A stretch of DNA of 44,123 nt from 14-2 sp963628035 (GTDB taxonomy: Bacteria; Bacillota; Clostridia; Lachnospirales; Lachnospiraceae), in the NCBI GenBank assembly GCA_963628035.1, contig CAVGED010000129.1, forward strand, positions 1-44,123. The letters are read 5' to 3'. Under the pieces are notes generated by a model. The model did not search any database, was not told the origin of the DNA, and worked only from the letters and a program-made list of their open reading frames with translations. The position numbers were made by a program, and so were the translations under genes. This document shows positions 24,703 through 32,734 of the stretch, piece after piece. The stretch's first letter is position 1. Each line of letters starts with the position of its first letter.

Positions 24703-25730
24703 TATCGAACCACTCTTCCGGTTCCGTCGCTGCCCATGAGGTTCAGGACTTCGGCTTCGGAAATGAAGTTCAGGTCGCCGGGGATGGTGTGCTTGATGGC
24801 TGCCGCCGCAAGACCAAACTCCAGAGCGCGCTCCGGGCCGAAGCCGGAGAGGATGCCGTGGAGACAGCCTGCCGCGAAAGCATCGCCGCCGCCGACACGA
24901 TCCACGATATGCAGGTCGTAGCTGCGGCCCTGGTAGAGACCGGTATCGGTGCAGACGGCACCGGACCAACCGTTGTCAGAGGCACTGATGCTGCGGCGCA
25001 GGGTGGTGATGAGGTGGGTGAAGCCGTAATGCTCGAGAACCTGACGCATGTGCTTCTCATCCACGCAGAGGGCGTAATCGCCGTCCAGGAAGTCGGTCTC
25101 ACCGTCGGAATAGCCCAGACACTTGGCAGCGTCCCGGGCATTACCGAAGCAGATGTCCACATAGGGCATCATGGCGGAGAGCATTTCCTGCTTCTCCTTT
25201 ACGCCGGAAGTCCAGAGCTTTGCCCGGTAGTTCAGGTCGAAGGAGATGGTGACACCATGCTCCCGCGCCTTCTTCAGAGCAGCCAGGGTCAAAGCGGCAG
25301 CCTTTTCGCTCAATACCGGTGTGATACCGGACACGTGGAAGAGGTCTGCATCCTTGAAAATGGCGTCGAAGTCAAATTCCTCCGGAGTAGCCTCTGTGAC
25401 GGCGGAATCAGAGCGGTCATAGACCACGCTGGAGGCGCGGACAGAAGCACCGTTCTCCAGATAGTAAAGGCCCAGGCGATTGCCGCCGCGCACGATGTGG
25501 CGGCAGTCGATGCCGAAGCGGCGCAGGGTGGAAACCGCTGCATCGCCGATGGCATTGGCCGGAATCTTCGAAAGGAAGATGGTGTCGTTCCCGAATTCCG
25601 CCAGAGAGGCGGCAACATTGGCCTCTGCACCGCCGTAGTTCACTTCAAAAGTGGCGGCCTGGGTCAGACGCTGATAGCCGGGAGGTGTGAGGCGGAGCAT
25701 CAGCTCGCCCAGAGTAACAACCTTTGCCAT
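24702..25730 (-). CDS. kdgK: 2-keto-3-deoxygluconate kinase (PfkB family)
   Basis: 342 residues. PfkB/ribokinase fold: N-terminal GELMLRL and the substrate-side YGGAEANVAASLA, and near the C terminus DRVGGGDAFAAG with the catalytic aspartate and anion hole. It phosphorylates 2-keto-3-deoxygluconate (KDG) to KDPG with ATP. It starts two bases after the eda stop and is last in the leftward uxaA-uxaB-eda-kdgK operon; the pathway context supports the KDG assignment over other sugars. The length fits the longer Firmicutes type. Confidence 0.93.
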   Translation of the reverse strand: MAKVVTLGELMLRLTPPGYQRLTQAATFEVNYGGAEANVAASLAEFGNDTIFLSKIPANAIGDAAVSTLRRFGIDCRHIVRGGNRLGLYYLENGASVRASSVVYDRSDSAVTEATPEEFDFDAIFKDADLFHVSGITPVLSEKAAALTLAALKKAREHGVTISFDLNYRAKLWTSGVKEKQEMLSAMMPYVDICFGNARDAAKCLGYSDGETDFLDGDYALCVDEKHMRQVLEHYGFTHLITTLRRSISASDNGWSGAVCTDTGLYQGRSYDLHIVDRVGGGDAFAAGCLHGILSGFGPERALEFGLAAAAIKHTIPGDLNFISEAEVLNLMGSDGTGRVVR

Positions 25731-25732
25731 GC

Positions 25733-26374
25733 TTAACCCTCCCTGGCGGCGCTTACCAGAGAAACGGCTTCCTTGGTCAGCTCCGTGATCTTTTCAAAAT
25801 TGCCTTCCTTCACCAGAGATCCCTTGACCATCCAGCTGCCGCCGCAGGCGAGGATGTGATCGTACTGCAGGTAGGGTGTGATGTTCTGGGGATTGATGCC
25901 GCCGGTGGGCATGAACTTGAGGGTGGTGTAGGCAGCAGCCACGGCCTTGATCATGTTGAGACCGCCTGAAGGCTCTGCCGGGAAGAACTTCACCACATCG
26001 AGGCCCAGCTCCAGAGCCTGCTCAATCTCACTGGGAGTGCAGACACCGGGGGCCATGGGGATGCCCTTTTCCTGACAATGCTTCACCACCTTCGGGTTGA
26101 GACCCGGCGCCACGATGAACTTGGCGCCGGCCTCGATGGCACGGTCAGCCTGCTCCGGGGTGAGGACAGTACCGGCACCCACCAGCATATCCGGGAACTT
26201 CTCTGTCATGATGCGGATGGACTCAGCAGCGGCAGGGGTGCGGAATGTCACTTCCGCACAGGCGAGACCGCCGTCACAAAGGGCCTGGGCCAGCTTTTCA
26301 GCGTCCTTGGCATCATCCAGAACCACCACGGGAACAATACCGAACTCGCCAAGCTTCTTCAATACATCATTCAT
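25733..26374 (-). CDS. eda: KDPG aldolase (2-keto-3-deoxy-6-phosphogluconate aldolase)
   Basis: 213 residues, the same length as the E. coli enzyme. Class I aldolase barrel with E41 and R45 in EVTFRTP and Schiff-base lysine K129 in VKFFPAE; GAGTVL and GVCTPSE are family hallmarks. It splits KDPG to pyruvate and glyceraldehyde-3-phosphate, the last step of uronate breakdown. The start follows AAGGAGG; uxaB ends 14 bases upstream and kdgK follows two bases later. Some homologues also act on 4-hydroxy-2-oxoglutarate. Confidence 0.95.
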   Translation of the reverse strand: MNDVLKKLGEFGIVPVVVLDDAKDAEKLAQALCDGGLACAEVTFRTPAAAESIRIMTEKFPDMLVGAGTVLTPEQADRAIEAGAKFIVAPGLNPKVVKHCQEKGIPMAPGVCTPSEIEQALELGLDVVKFFPAEPSGGLNMIKAVAAAYTTLKFMPTGGINPQNITPYLQYDHILACGGSWMVKGSLVKEGNFEKITELTKEAVSLVSAAREG

Positions 26375-26388
26375 TTTTGTTTTCCTCC

Positions 26389-27876
26389 TTACTTCAGAAG
26401 AGACTTCATTACCGCATAGCTGCCTTCATTGCGGATAGCAGTGAGATACTGGCAAACAGCGGCCTCGAAGCCATCCAGTGCCGTGAGATCCTCGCCCCAG
26501 AAGTCGGTGTTTGTGCATACATTGTGCACCAGCTCCTCGACGGAATCGTTTCTATGCTCATAATAGAACTCGAGAACGGATTTGTCATCCTTAACTGTGT
26601 AATCGTTGCCCTCGCGGCTGGCCACAAGACCTTCCTCGGTCAGGGTGTGTCCGTTGTAGAAAGCAATGTAGAAGGCGAAGGAAGCGGTGATGCAAGCCGG
26701 AAGACTGCCTGTCCGCTTGATGTACTCCTTCAGAGACGGCATTACACGGGCTCTCCACTTGGAGGTGGAATTCAGGGAAATGGCCATCAGCGCGTGATCA
26801 ATGAAGGGATTCTGGAAACGCTCCTTGACAGCGGCAGCGAAGTCCAGCAGTTCCTCCTTGGGAAGATCCAGAGTCGGGATGATCTCGTCATAAATGGTCT
26901 GGTTCATGAAACCGCTGATGACCTCGTCATGCATGCAGTCTCTCACGATGTCCTGACCAGCCAAGTAAGCGCCCAGTACGAAGGAAGTGTGGGCACCGTT
27001 CAGGATACGTACCTTCCGCTGCTTGTAGGGCTTGTGGTTGTCGGTTACGAGGATGGGAAGACCGGCCTTCTCGAAGGGGAACTCCTCCTTGATGGACTGC
27101 GGACCTTCAATTACCCAGAAGCCGAAGATTTCGCCAGTGTCGATGATGTTGTCCTGGTAGCCCAGCTGCTCGCAGATGGCAGCAGCCTCGTTTCTCGGGT
27201 AGCCGGTTACGATACGGTCCACGAGAGTGGAGCAGAAGACATTTTCTTCCTTTACCCAGGCGATGAAGTCCTCACCCAGCTGCCACTGCTCGGCATACTG
27301 GAGCACGCACTTCTCCAATTCCTTACCGTTGTTGTCGATCAGCTCGCAGGAGAGGATGATGAAGCCCTTGCCCTTCTCGGTGCCGAAGTGCTGGAAGCGA
27401 CGATAGAGGAACTGAGTCAGCTTGCCGGGATAGGAGTTTGCCGGAACGTCTGCAAACTGGCAGCTCGGATCATAGGTGATGCCGGCCTCAGTGGTGTTGC
27501 AGGCGATGAAACGCAGATCCGGATTGGCAGCGCAGGCCAGAACCGCCTCGTAGTCCTGATAGGGATTCAGGCAACGGCTGACACAGGAGATGACGCGCTT
27601 CTGGTTCACCTCGTGACCGTCCTGGAAACCACGAAGGAAGAGGGTATAGAGACCCTCCTGGGCGTTGATCATGTCCGCAAGACCCGGTGCGATGGGCTGG
27701 CAGAGCACCACCTTGGAGTTGAAACCGGACTTCTCGTTCATCATGTCGATGAAATAGTCCACAAAGGCCCGGAGGAAGTTTCCTTCACCGAACTGGAGAA
27801 CACGCTCCGGTGCGGATTCCAGAAGATAGCCGTCATAGTTCTGCTCTTTCAGGGTTGCATAAGAAAGCTGTTTCAT
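26389..27876 (-). CDS. uxaB: Tagaturonate reductase (altronate oxidoreductase)
   Basis: 495 residues, close to E. coli UxaB. Mannitol dehydrogenase-like family: N-terminal nucleotide-binding segment RVLQFGEGNFLRAFVDYFID, then the catalytic region with KVRILNGAHT (the lysine and following asparagine and histidine are typical active-site residues). It reduces tagaturonate to altronate with NADH. It lies between uxaA and eda, which makes UxaB preferable to the fructuronate reductase UxuB. The start follows GAAAGGAAAAT. Confidence 0.94.
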   Translation of the reverse strand: MKQLSYATLKEQNYDGYLLESAPERVLQFGEGNFLRAFVDYFIDMMNEKSGFNSKVVLCQPIAPGLADMINAQEGLYTLFLRGFQDGHEVNQKRVISCVSRCLNPYQDYEAVLACAANPDLRFIACNTTEAGITYDPSCQFADVPANSYPGKLTQFLYRRFQHFGTEKGKGFIILSCELIDNNGKELEKCVLQYAEQWQLGEDFIAWVKEENVFCSTLVDRIVTGYPRNEAAAICEQLGYQDNIIDTGEIFGFWVIEGPQSIKEEFPFEKAGLPILVTDNHKPYKQRKVRILNGAHTSFVLGAYLAGQDIVRDCMHDEVISGFMNQTIYDEIIPTLDLPKEELLDFAAAVKERFQNPFIDHALMAISLNSTSKWRARVMPSLKEYIKRTGSLPACITASFAFYIAFYNGHTLTEEGLVASREGNDYTVKDDKSVLEFYYEHRNDSVEELVHNVCTNTDFWGEDLTALDGFEAAVCQYLTAIRNEGSYAVMKSLLK

Positions 27877-27943
27877 TTTTATATTTTCCTTTCATTTGTT
27901 TTTGGGATAATGTCTTCGGCCCGAAAAGCCGGGGCGGCGCTTT

Positions 27944-29428
27944 TTACAGCGTTACGCCCTGCTTAAAGATGGCCATGTCGTGGAAGCCGGCTTCCTCCGA
28001 ACGGGATTTCTTACCGGAGGCGATGTCAATGACAAAGTCCAGCAGCTGATCGGAGAGGTCTGCGAGAGTGGTGTCCTCCACCAGAACGCCGCAGTTGAAG
28101 TCGATCCAGTTTTTCTTTTTTCCTGCCAGCAGGTTGTTGGAGGAAATCTTCACCGTAGGTACCGGACAGGCAAAGGGGGTGCCCCGTCCGGTGGTGAAGA
28201 GAACGATATGTGCGCCGGAGGCCGCCAGAGCGGTAGCCGCCACCAGGTCGTTGCCCGGAGCGCTTAAGAGGTTGAGACCCTTATGGGATACGGTCTCACC
28301 ATAGGCCAGGACACCTTCTACCGGTGCTGTGCCGGATTTCTGGGTGCAGCCCAGGGATTTATCCTCCAGAGAGGAGATACCGCCCTTCTTGTTTCCGGGG
28401 GAGGGGTTCTCGTAAATGGTCTGGCCGTGGCGCTGGAAGTATTCTTTGAAATCATTGATGAGGGTCACCGTCTTGTCAAAGAGGGCCTCATCCTCGCAGC
28501 GGTTCATGAGGAGTGTCTCCGCACCGAACATCTCCGGTACCTCGGTGAGGATGGTGGAGCCGCCCATGGCGATGAGTCGGTCAGAGAAACCGCCTACTGT
28601 GGGGTTTGCGGTGATGCCGGAGAGACCGTCAGAGCCGCCGCACTTCATGCCGATCACCAGCTCGCTGCAGCTGATGGGCTCCCGCTGGAACTGTCCCACA
28701 TACTGGGCCAATTCCTGCACGATTTCGATGCCGTCCGCGATTTCGTCATCGGATTCCTGTGACACCAGGAAGCGGACACGCTCCGGATCGTATTCGCCGA
28801 TGTAGTTCTTCAGTACGTCAATGTTGCTGTTCTCACAGCCCAGGCCCAGCACCAGAACACCGCCGGCATTGGGATGGTTGATGAGATCTGCGAGAATCTG
28901 ACGGGTATGCTCCTGATCGTCGCCCATCTGGGAGCAGCCGTAGGGATGGGTGAAGGCGATGATGCCCTCGACACTGCCGGAAACCAGAGACTGGCTTCCT
29001 TTTTCGATGGCCTGGGCCACATTGTTGACGCAGCCCACAGTGGGAATGATCCAGACCTCATTCCGGACGCCCACCTTGCCGTTCTTCCGGCGGTAGCCCT
29101 GGAAGAAACGCTCTTCCCGGGTGGGGAGAGGCGTGATGTTCCGATCATATGTATAAGTAAGAAGTTCTCCGAGGCCCGTCTTCATGTTGTGGGTATGGAT
29201 CCAGGAACCGGTCCGGATGTCTGTGGTGGCCACGCCGATGGAGTTACCGTACTTTATAATAGAAGTACCTGCCGGAATATCCTTCAGTGCGAACTTGTGT
29301 CCCTGGGGAATGTCTTCGATGAGGGTGACCTCTGTGCTGTCCTCCAGTTGGATCAGTGTGCCTTCCTTTAAGGGAGACAGTGCCACGGCAACGGAGTCCT
29401 GGGGATGAATGCGGATGAAGCTTTTCAA
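27944..29428 (-). CDS. uxaA: Altronate dehydratase
   Basis: 494 residues from a TTG at 29428, seven bases after AAAGGAGG. An ATG six codons upstream (29446) overlaps that ribosome binding site and is less likely. An N-terminal SAF domain (about 1-75) is followed by the large UxaA core with RNEVWIIPTVGCVNN, HPYGCSQMGDD and MKCGGSDGLSG, whose cysteines and acids bind the Fe/Mn centre. It dehydrates D-altronate to KDG. First gene of the leftward operon, directly downstream of two operators. Confidence 0.94.
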   Translation of the reverse strand: MKSFIRIHPQDSVAVALSPLKEGTLIQLEDSTEVTLIEDIPQGHKFALKDIPAGTSIIKYGNSIGVATTDIRTGSWIHTHNMKTGLGELLTYTYDRNITPLPTREERFFQGYRRKNGKVGVRNEVWIIPTVGCVNNVAQAIEKGSQSLVSGSVEGIIAFTHPYGCSQMGDDQEHTRQILADLINHPNAGGVLVLGLGCENSNIDVLKNYIGEYDPERVRFLVSQESDDEIADGIEIVQELAQYVGQFQREPISCSELVIGMKCGGSDGLSGITANPTVGGFSDRLIAMGGSTILTEVPEMFGAETLLMNRCEDEALFDKTVTLINDFKEYFQRHGQTIYENPSPGNKKGGISSLEDKSLGCTQKSGTAPVEGVLAYGETVSHKGLNLLSAPGNDLVAATALAASGAHIVLFTTGRGTPFACPVPTVKISSNNLLAGKKKNWIDFNCGVLVEDTTLADLSDQLLDFVIDIASGKKSRSEEAGFHDMAIFKQGVTL

Positions 29429-29480
29429 TGCTTCTCCTCCTTTCATAATATAGATGAAACTCAGTGTATGGTTCTGTGAA

Positions 29481-29494
29481 TGTAAGCGCTCACA
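29481..29494. promoter_or_regulatory. Operator 1 (TGTAAGCGCTCACA)
   Basis: Palindrome downstream of the leftward start site. With the preceding A it fits the CcpA cre consensus fully, so it may serve CcpA, the local LacI-family protein, or both. Its start is 22 bases from that of operator 2, about two helical turns. Confidence 0.7.
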
Positions 29495-29502
29495 ATAAAT
29501 AA

Positions 29503-29516
29503 TGTAAGGGCTTACA
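29503..29516. promoter_or_regulatory. Operator 2 (TGTAAGGGCTTACA)
   Basis: Near-perfect palindrome next to the leftward -10, at the expected transcription start. It lacks the central CG required by cre, which favours a dedicated LacI-family regulator. Confidence 0.7.
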
Positions 29517-29519
29517 CGG

Positions 29520-29548
29520 AATTTACTCTAAAAGGAAATAAAGGTCAA
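29520..29548 (-). promoter_or_regulatory. Leftward promoter of uxaA-uxaB-eda-kdgK
   Basis: On the minus strand TTGACC (29548-29543), a 17-base spacer and TAAATT (29525-29520). Operator 2 abuts the -10, so bound repressor would cover the start site. Confidence 0.65.
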
Positions 29549-29632
29549 CATAAAAAATTCAAAGGCTAGAAATTTGGTTGAAATGCACAAAAAACCGTTA
29601 CAAATATTGGTACAAAATGAAATAAAAACCAT

Positions 29633-29661
29633 TTGCATTCGAATCTGTACAATGTTATGCT
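29633..29661 (+). promoter_or_regulatory. Rightward promoter of dctP-dctQ-dctM-uxaC
   Basis: TTGCAT (29633-29638), 17 bases, TATGCT (29656-29661). Operator 3 begins 15 bases after the -10, in the early transcribed region, a usual repression geometry. Confidence 0.7.
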
Positions 29662-29675
29662 GTTGTCCGTGTGAA

Positions 29676-29689
29676 TGTAAGAGCTTACA
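29676..29689. promoter_or_regulatory. Operator 3 (TGTAAGAGCTTACA)
   Basis: Palindrome differing from operators 1 and 2 mainly in the central base. It sits just after the rightward promoter and lacks the cre CG. Confidence 0.72.
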
Positions 29690-29753
29690 AAACGACCGAA
29701 AAGTATAGACAGAAGAAACCAAAGTAACACACCTAAGATAAGGAAGAGGAATT

Positions 29754-30836
29754 ATGAAAAGCAGGATCAAGAGATTTATCAGCGCCGTGCTTTGTGCGGG
29801 ACTGGTTGCGGGAATCACCGGCGGTTGCGGCAAGCTTTCCGTCGGCAGTGATAAAAGAATTGTGCGTGTCGCACTGTCCCAGTCCGATACCCATCCGGAG
29901 TACATCGGCATGGAGAAGTTCAAGGAGTATGTAGAGGAGAAGCTTGGCGACAAGTATGAAGTGCAGCTGTATCCGAACGAGCTCCTGGGCTCCCAGACCA
30001 AGGCCATCGAGCTGACCCAGACCGGCGCCATCGACTTCGTTGTGGTTGGTACACCGAACCTGGAGATCTTTGCGGACGTTTATGAAGTATTCAGTATGCC
30101 TTACCTCTTCACCTCCACCGAGGCCTTTGAGGCAGCCATGCGGGATAAGGATTATATGGAAACCGTTTACGAGTCCACCGATGAGACCGGTCTTCGCGTG
30201 GTGACCTGGTTCAATGTAGGAAGCCGTAACTTCTATGCAAAGAAGCCCATCAACACACCGGACGACCTGAAGGGCCTGAAGATGCGTGTGCAGCAGAGCC
30301 CGGCCAGTGTAAAGATGGCCAATGCCTTCGGCGCAGCAGCATCACCCATGAGCTTCGGTGAGGTTTACACCGCCATTCAGCAGGGTGTGATCGATGGTGC
30401 CGAGAACAACGAGCTGGCACTGACCGACAACAAGCATGGTGAGGTAGCGAAGTACTATTCCTACACCCTGCACCAGACCATCCCGGATGTATTGATTGCC
30501 AACCTGAAGTTCCTGAACGGCCTCAGCGAGGAAGAGAAGGAAGTCTTCTATGATGCGGCAGATCTGGCAACCGAGACCGAGATTGAAGCTTGGAACAACA
30601 ACATTGACGAAGCAAAGCGCATTGCACAGGAAGATATGGGCGTAGAGTTCATTTATCCGGACGTGAATCTCTTTAAGGAGAAGGTAAGCTCTGTACAGGA
30701 GGAGATGCTGGAGTCCAACCCGCATATCCGCGATCTCTATGATCACATCCAGACCTTTAATGAGAAGTACAGCGGCAGCAGCGAGACAGAAGAAACAGCA
30801 GACACTGCGGCAGCAGAGGCAAAGGAGGGAAACTAA
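29754..30836 (+). CDS. dctP: TRAP transporter substrate-binding lipoprotein DctP
   Basis: 360 residues. Positively charged N terminus, hydrophobic core and cysteine C25 in ITGGC suggest a lipoprotein, though the lipobox is not ideal. The DctP fold is shown by LYPNELLGSQTKAIELTQTGAIDF, the substrate-arginine region KGLKMRVQQSP and EVYTAIQQGVIDGAENN. Family members bind acids such as uronates through that arginine. It heads the rightward operon with dctQ, dctM and uxaC and the whole locus degrades uronates, so galacturonate or glucuronate is the likely cargo. The C-terminal tail is rich in Glu and Ala. Confidence 0.93.
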   Translation: MKSRIKRFISAVLCAGLVAGITGGCGKLSVGSDKRIVRVALSQSDTHPEYIGMEKFKEYVEEKLGDKYEVQLYPNELLGSQTKAIELTQTGAIDFVVVGTPNLEIFADVYEVFSMPYLFTSTEAFEAAMRDKDYMETVYESTDETGLRVVTWFNVGSRNFYAKKPINTPDDLKGLKMRVQQSPASVKMANAFGAAASPMSFGEVYTAIQQGVIDGAENNELALTDNKHGEVAKYYSYTLHQTIPDVLIANLKFLNGLSEEEKEVFYDAADLATETEIEAWNNNIDEAKRIAQEDMGVEFIYPDVNLFKEKVSSVQEEMLESNPHIRDLYDHIQTFNEKYSGSSETEETADTAAAEAKEGN

Positions 30837-30837
30837 G

Positions 30838-31335
30838 ATGACAGCATTGCATACGATCCGGAAATGGATGGATCTCATCCTGAGCACCGTTTGTGCCGTG
30901 CTCTTTGCCCTGATGGTTGTGGTGGGTTCCTATCAGATCATCACCCGATTTGTCTTCAACAACCCCAGTACCGTATCTGAGGAGCTGCTGACCTACAGCT
31001 TCGCCTGGATGGCTATGTTTTCTTCCGTTTATGTATTCGGTAAGCGGGATCATATGAAGATGGGCTTCGTGGCCGACATGCTGCCGGCAGGAAGCAAGAG
31101 AATCCTGGACATTGCCATTGAGATTCTGATCGTGCTCTTCGCAGCAGCTGTGCTGATCTATGGCGGCACCACCATCATGCAGCTGACCATGACCCAGAAG
31201 ACCGCTTCCCTGGGCGTTTCCATGGGTATGATTTATATGGTAATGCCCATCAGCGGCGTGCTGATCACTATTTACGGCCTTTTGAACATTGCGGACATGT
31301 GCTCTGGCAGCTATGTACCGAAAACAGAAGGATAA
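30838..31335 (+). CDS. dctQ: TRAP transporter small permease DctQ
   Basis: 165 residues from the ATG after AGGAGGGAAACTAAG, one base past the dctP stop; a longer frame to 30739 overlaps dctP and is not needed. Four membrane helices and the family motif around RFVFNNPSTVSEELLTYSFAW and the HMKMGF turn. It pairs with DctM to make the sodium- or proton-driven channel. Confidence 0.92.
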   Translation: MTALHTIRKWMDLILSTVCAVLFALMVVVGSYQIITRFVFNNPSTVSEELLTYSFAWMAMFSSVYVFGKRDHMKMGFVADMLPAGSKRILDIAIEILIVLFAAAVLIYGGTTIMQLTMTQKTASLGVSMGMIYMVMPISGVLITIYGLLNIADMCSGSYVPKTEG

Positions 31336-31349
31336 GGGGGATTTAGAGA

Positions 31350-32657
31350 ATGAGTATTGCAGTATTATCCGGATTGATTATCCTGGTGCTCCTCGTGATC
31401 ATGCTGGTCGCAGGCGTACCCATCGCCGTGGCACTGGGTGTGTCCTCGGTATGTGCCATTCTTCCGGTAATGGACTTTGACGTAGCGGTTCTGACAGGTA
31501 CCCAGAGAATCTTCTCCGGTATCTCCGTATTCAGCCTTCTGGCCATTCCGTTCTTCATTCTGGCCGGTAATATCATGAACAAGGGCGGTATCGCTGTCCG
31601 CCTCATCAACCTGGCGAAGCTGGTGACCGGCCGTACACCTGGTGCTCTTGCGCAGACTAACGTACTGGCCAACATGCTCTTCGGATCCATTTCCGGTTCC
31701 GGTACTGCAGCCGCTTCTGCTATGGGCTCCATCATCGGACCCATCGAGAAGGAAGAGGGCTATGATCCCAACTTCTCCGCAGCTGTCAACATTGCAACTG
31801 CACCGACAGGACTTCTGATTCCGCCCAGTAACGTTATGATCACCTTCTCCCTGGTCAGCGGCGGTACTTCCGTAGCGGCTCTGTTCATGGCAGGTTACAT
31901 TCCCGGTATCCTCTGGGGCCTTGCCTGCATGATCGTGATCTATTTCATCGCGAAGAAGAAGGGTTATCGTGCGAAGTCAGTTTTCTCTGCTAAGGAAGCC
32001 GGTCAGGTGATCCTGCAGGCACTGCCTTGCCTTCTGCTTATCGTCATCGTTATCGGCGGCATCATCTTCGGTGTGTTCACCGCAACAGAGGGTTCCGTTG
32101 TGGCCGTGGTGTACAGCCTCCTGCTGTCCCTGTTCCTGTACAAGTCCATCAAGGTTTCTGAGATTCCTGCTATCCTGAAGGAAAGCGCAGAGATGACCGG
32201 TATCATCATTTTCCTCATCGGCGTTTCCTCCATCATGTCCTGGGTTATGGCCTTCACCAATATCCCGGAGATCGTGTCTGCCGGACTTCTCTCCGTCAGC
32301 AGCAACAAGTTCGTCATCTTCTTCCTCATCAACATTATCCTGTTGATCGTCGGAACCTTCATGGATATGACACCGGCCTGCCTGATCTTCACCCCGATCT
32401 TCCTGCCGGTATGTACCGCACTGGGCATGAACACCATCCACTTCGGTATCATGATGATCTTCAACCTCTGCATCGGTACCATCACACCGCCTGTAGGAAC
32501 CACACTCTTCGTTGGTGTTAAGGTAGGTAATGTCAAGATTGAGACCGTATTCCGGCAGCTGCTGGTATACTTCGCCGCCATCTTCATCGTGCTGATGCTG
32601 GTAACCTACGTTCCGGCACTGAGCTTGACACTGCCGAAGCTGATGGGATACATCTAA
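31350..32657 (+). CDS. dctM: TRAP transporter large permease DctM
   Basis: 435 residues, about 12 membrane helices, with the DctM hallmarks PFFILAGNIMNKGGIAVRL, GSGTAAASAMGSI, ATAPTGLLIPPSN and near the end GTITPPVGT. It is the transport subunit; DctP delivers the substrate. It begins 14 bases after dctQ behind AAGGGGG. Usual length and intact motifs. Confidence 0.94.
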   Translation: MSIAVLSGLIILVLLVIMLVAGVPIAVALGVSSVCAILPVMDFDVAVLTGTQRIFSGISVFSLLAIPFFILAGNIMNKGGIAVRLINLAKLVTGRTPGALAQTNVLANMLFGSISGSGTAAASAMGSIIGPIEKEEGYDPNFSAAVNIATAPTGLLIPPSNVMITFSLVSGGTSVAALFMAGYIPGILWGLACMIVIYFIAKKKGYRAKSVFSAKEAGQVILQALPCLLLIVIVIGGIIFGVFTATEGSVVAVVYSLLLSLFLYKSIKVSEIPAILKESAEMTGIIIFLIGVSSIMSWVMAFTNIPEIVSAGLLSVSSNKFVIFFLINIILLIVGTFMDMTPACLIFTPIFLPVCTALGMNTIHFGIMMIFNLCIGTITPPVGTTLFVGVKVGNVKIETVFRQLLVYFAAIFIVLMLVTYVPALSLTLPKLMGYI

Positions 32658-32681
32658 TGATTCGCTTATAAAGTGTTTGAA

Positions 32682-32706
32682 GGGGCCAAGATTTTCTTTT
32701 GGCCCC
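32682..32706 (+). other. Hairpin between dctM and uxaC
   Basis: GGGGCCAA pairs with TTGGCCCC, without a following T-run. It may stabilise the upstream transcript end or lower uxaC expression rather than end transcription. Confidence 0.5.
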
Positions 32707-32734
32707 ATCGTTATAGAAGAAAAGGAGAACAAAC

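Larger units (their letters stand above)
29429..29753. promoter_or_regulatory. Divergent control region of the uronate regulon
   Basis: A 325-base gene-free region between uxaA and dctP holding two opposed promoters and three copies of a 14-base palindrome of consensus TGTAAGNGCTTACA. One repressor could switch both operons together. Individual elements are listed separately. Confidence 0.8.

Noticed and set aside
26245..27966. A 573-codon open frame on the plus strand
   Set aside because: Antisense to eda and uxaB, both unmistakable; it is a product of codon bias.
29481..29689. All three palindromes being CcpA cre sites
   Set aside because: Only the first keeps the central CG of cre; sites 2 and 3 do not, so a dedicated LacI-family operator fits better. 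CcpA at site 1 stays possible.
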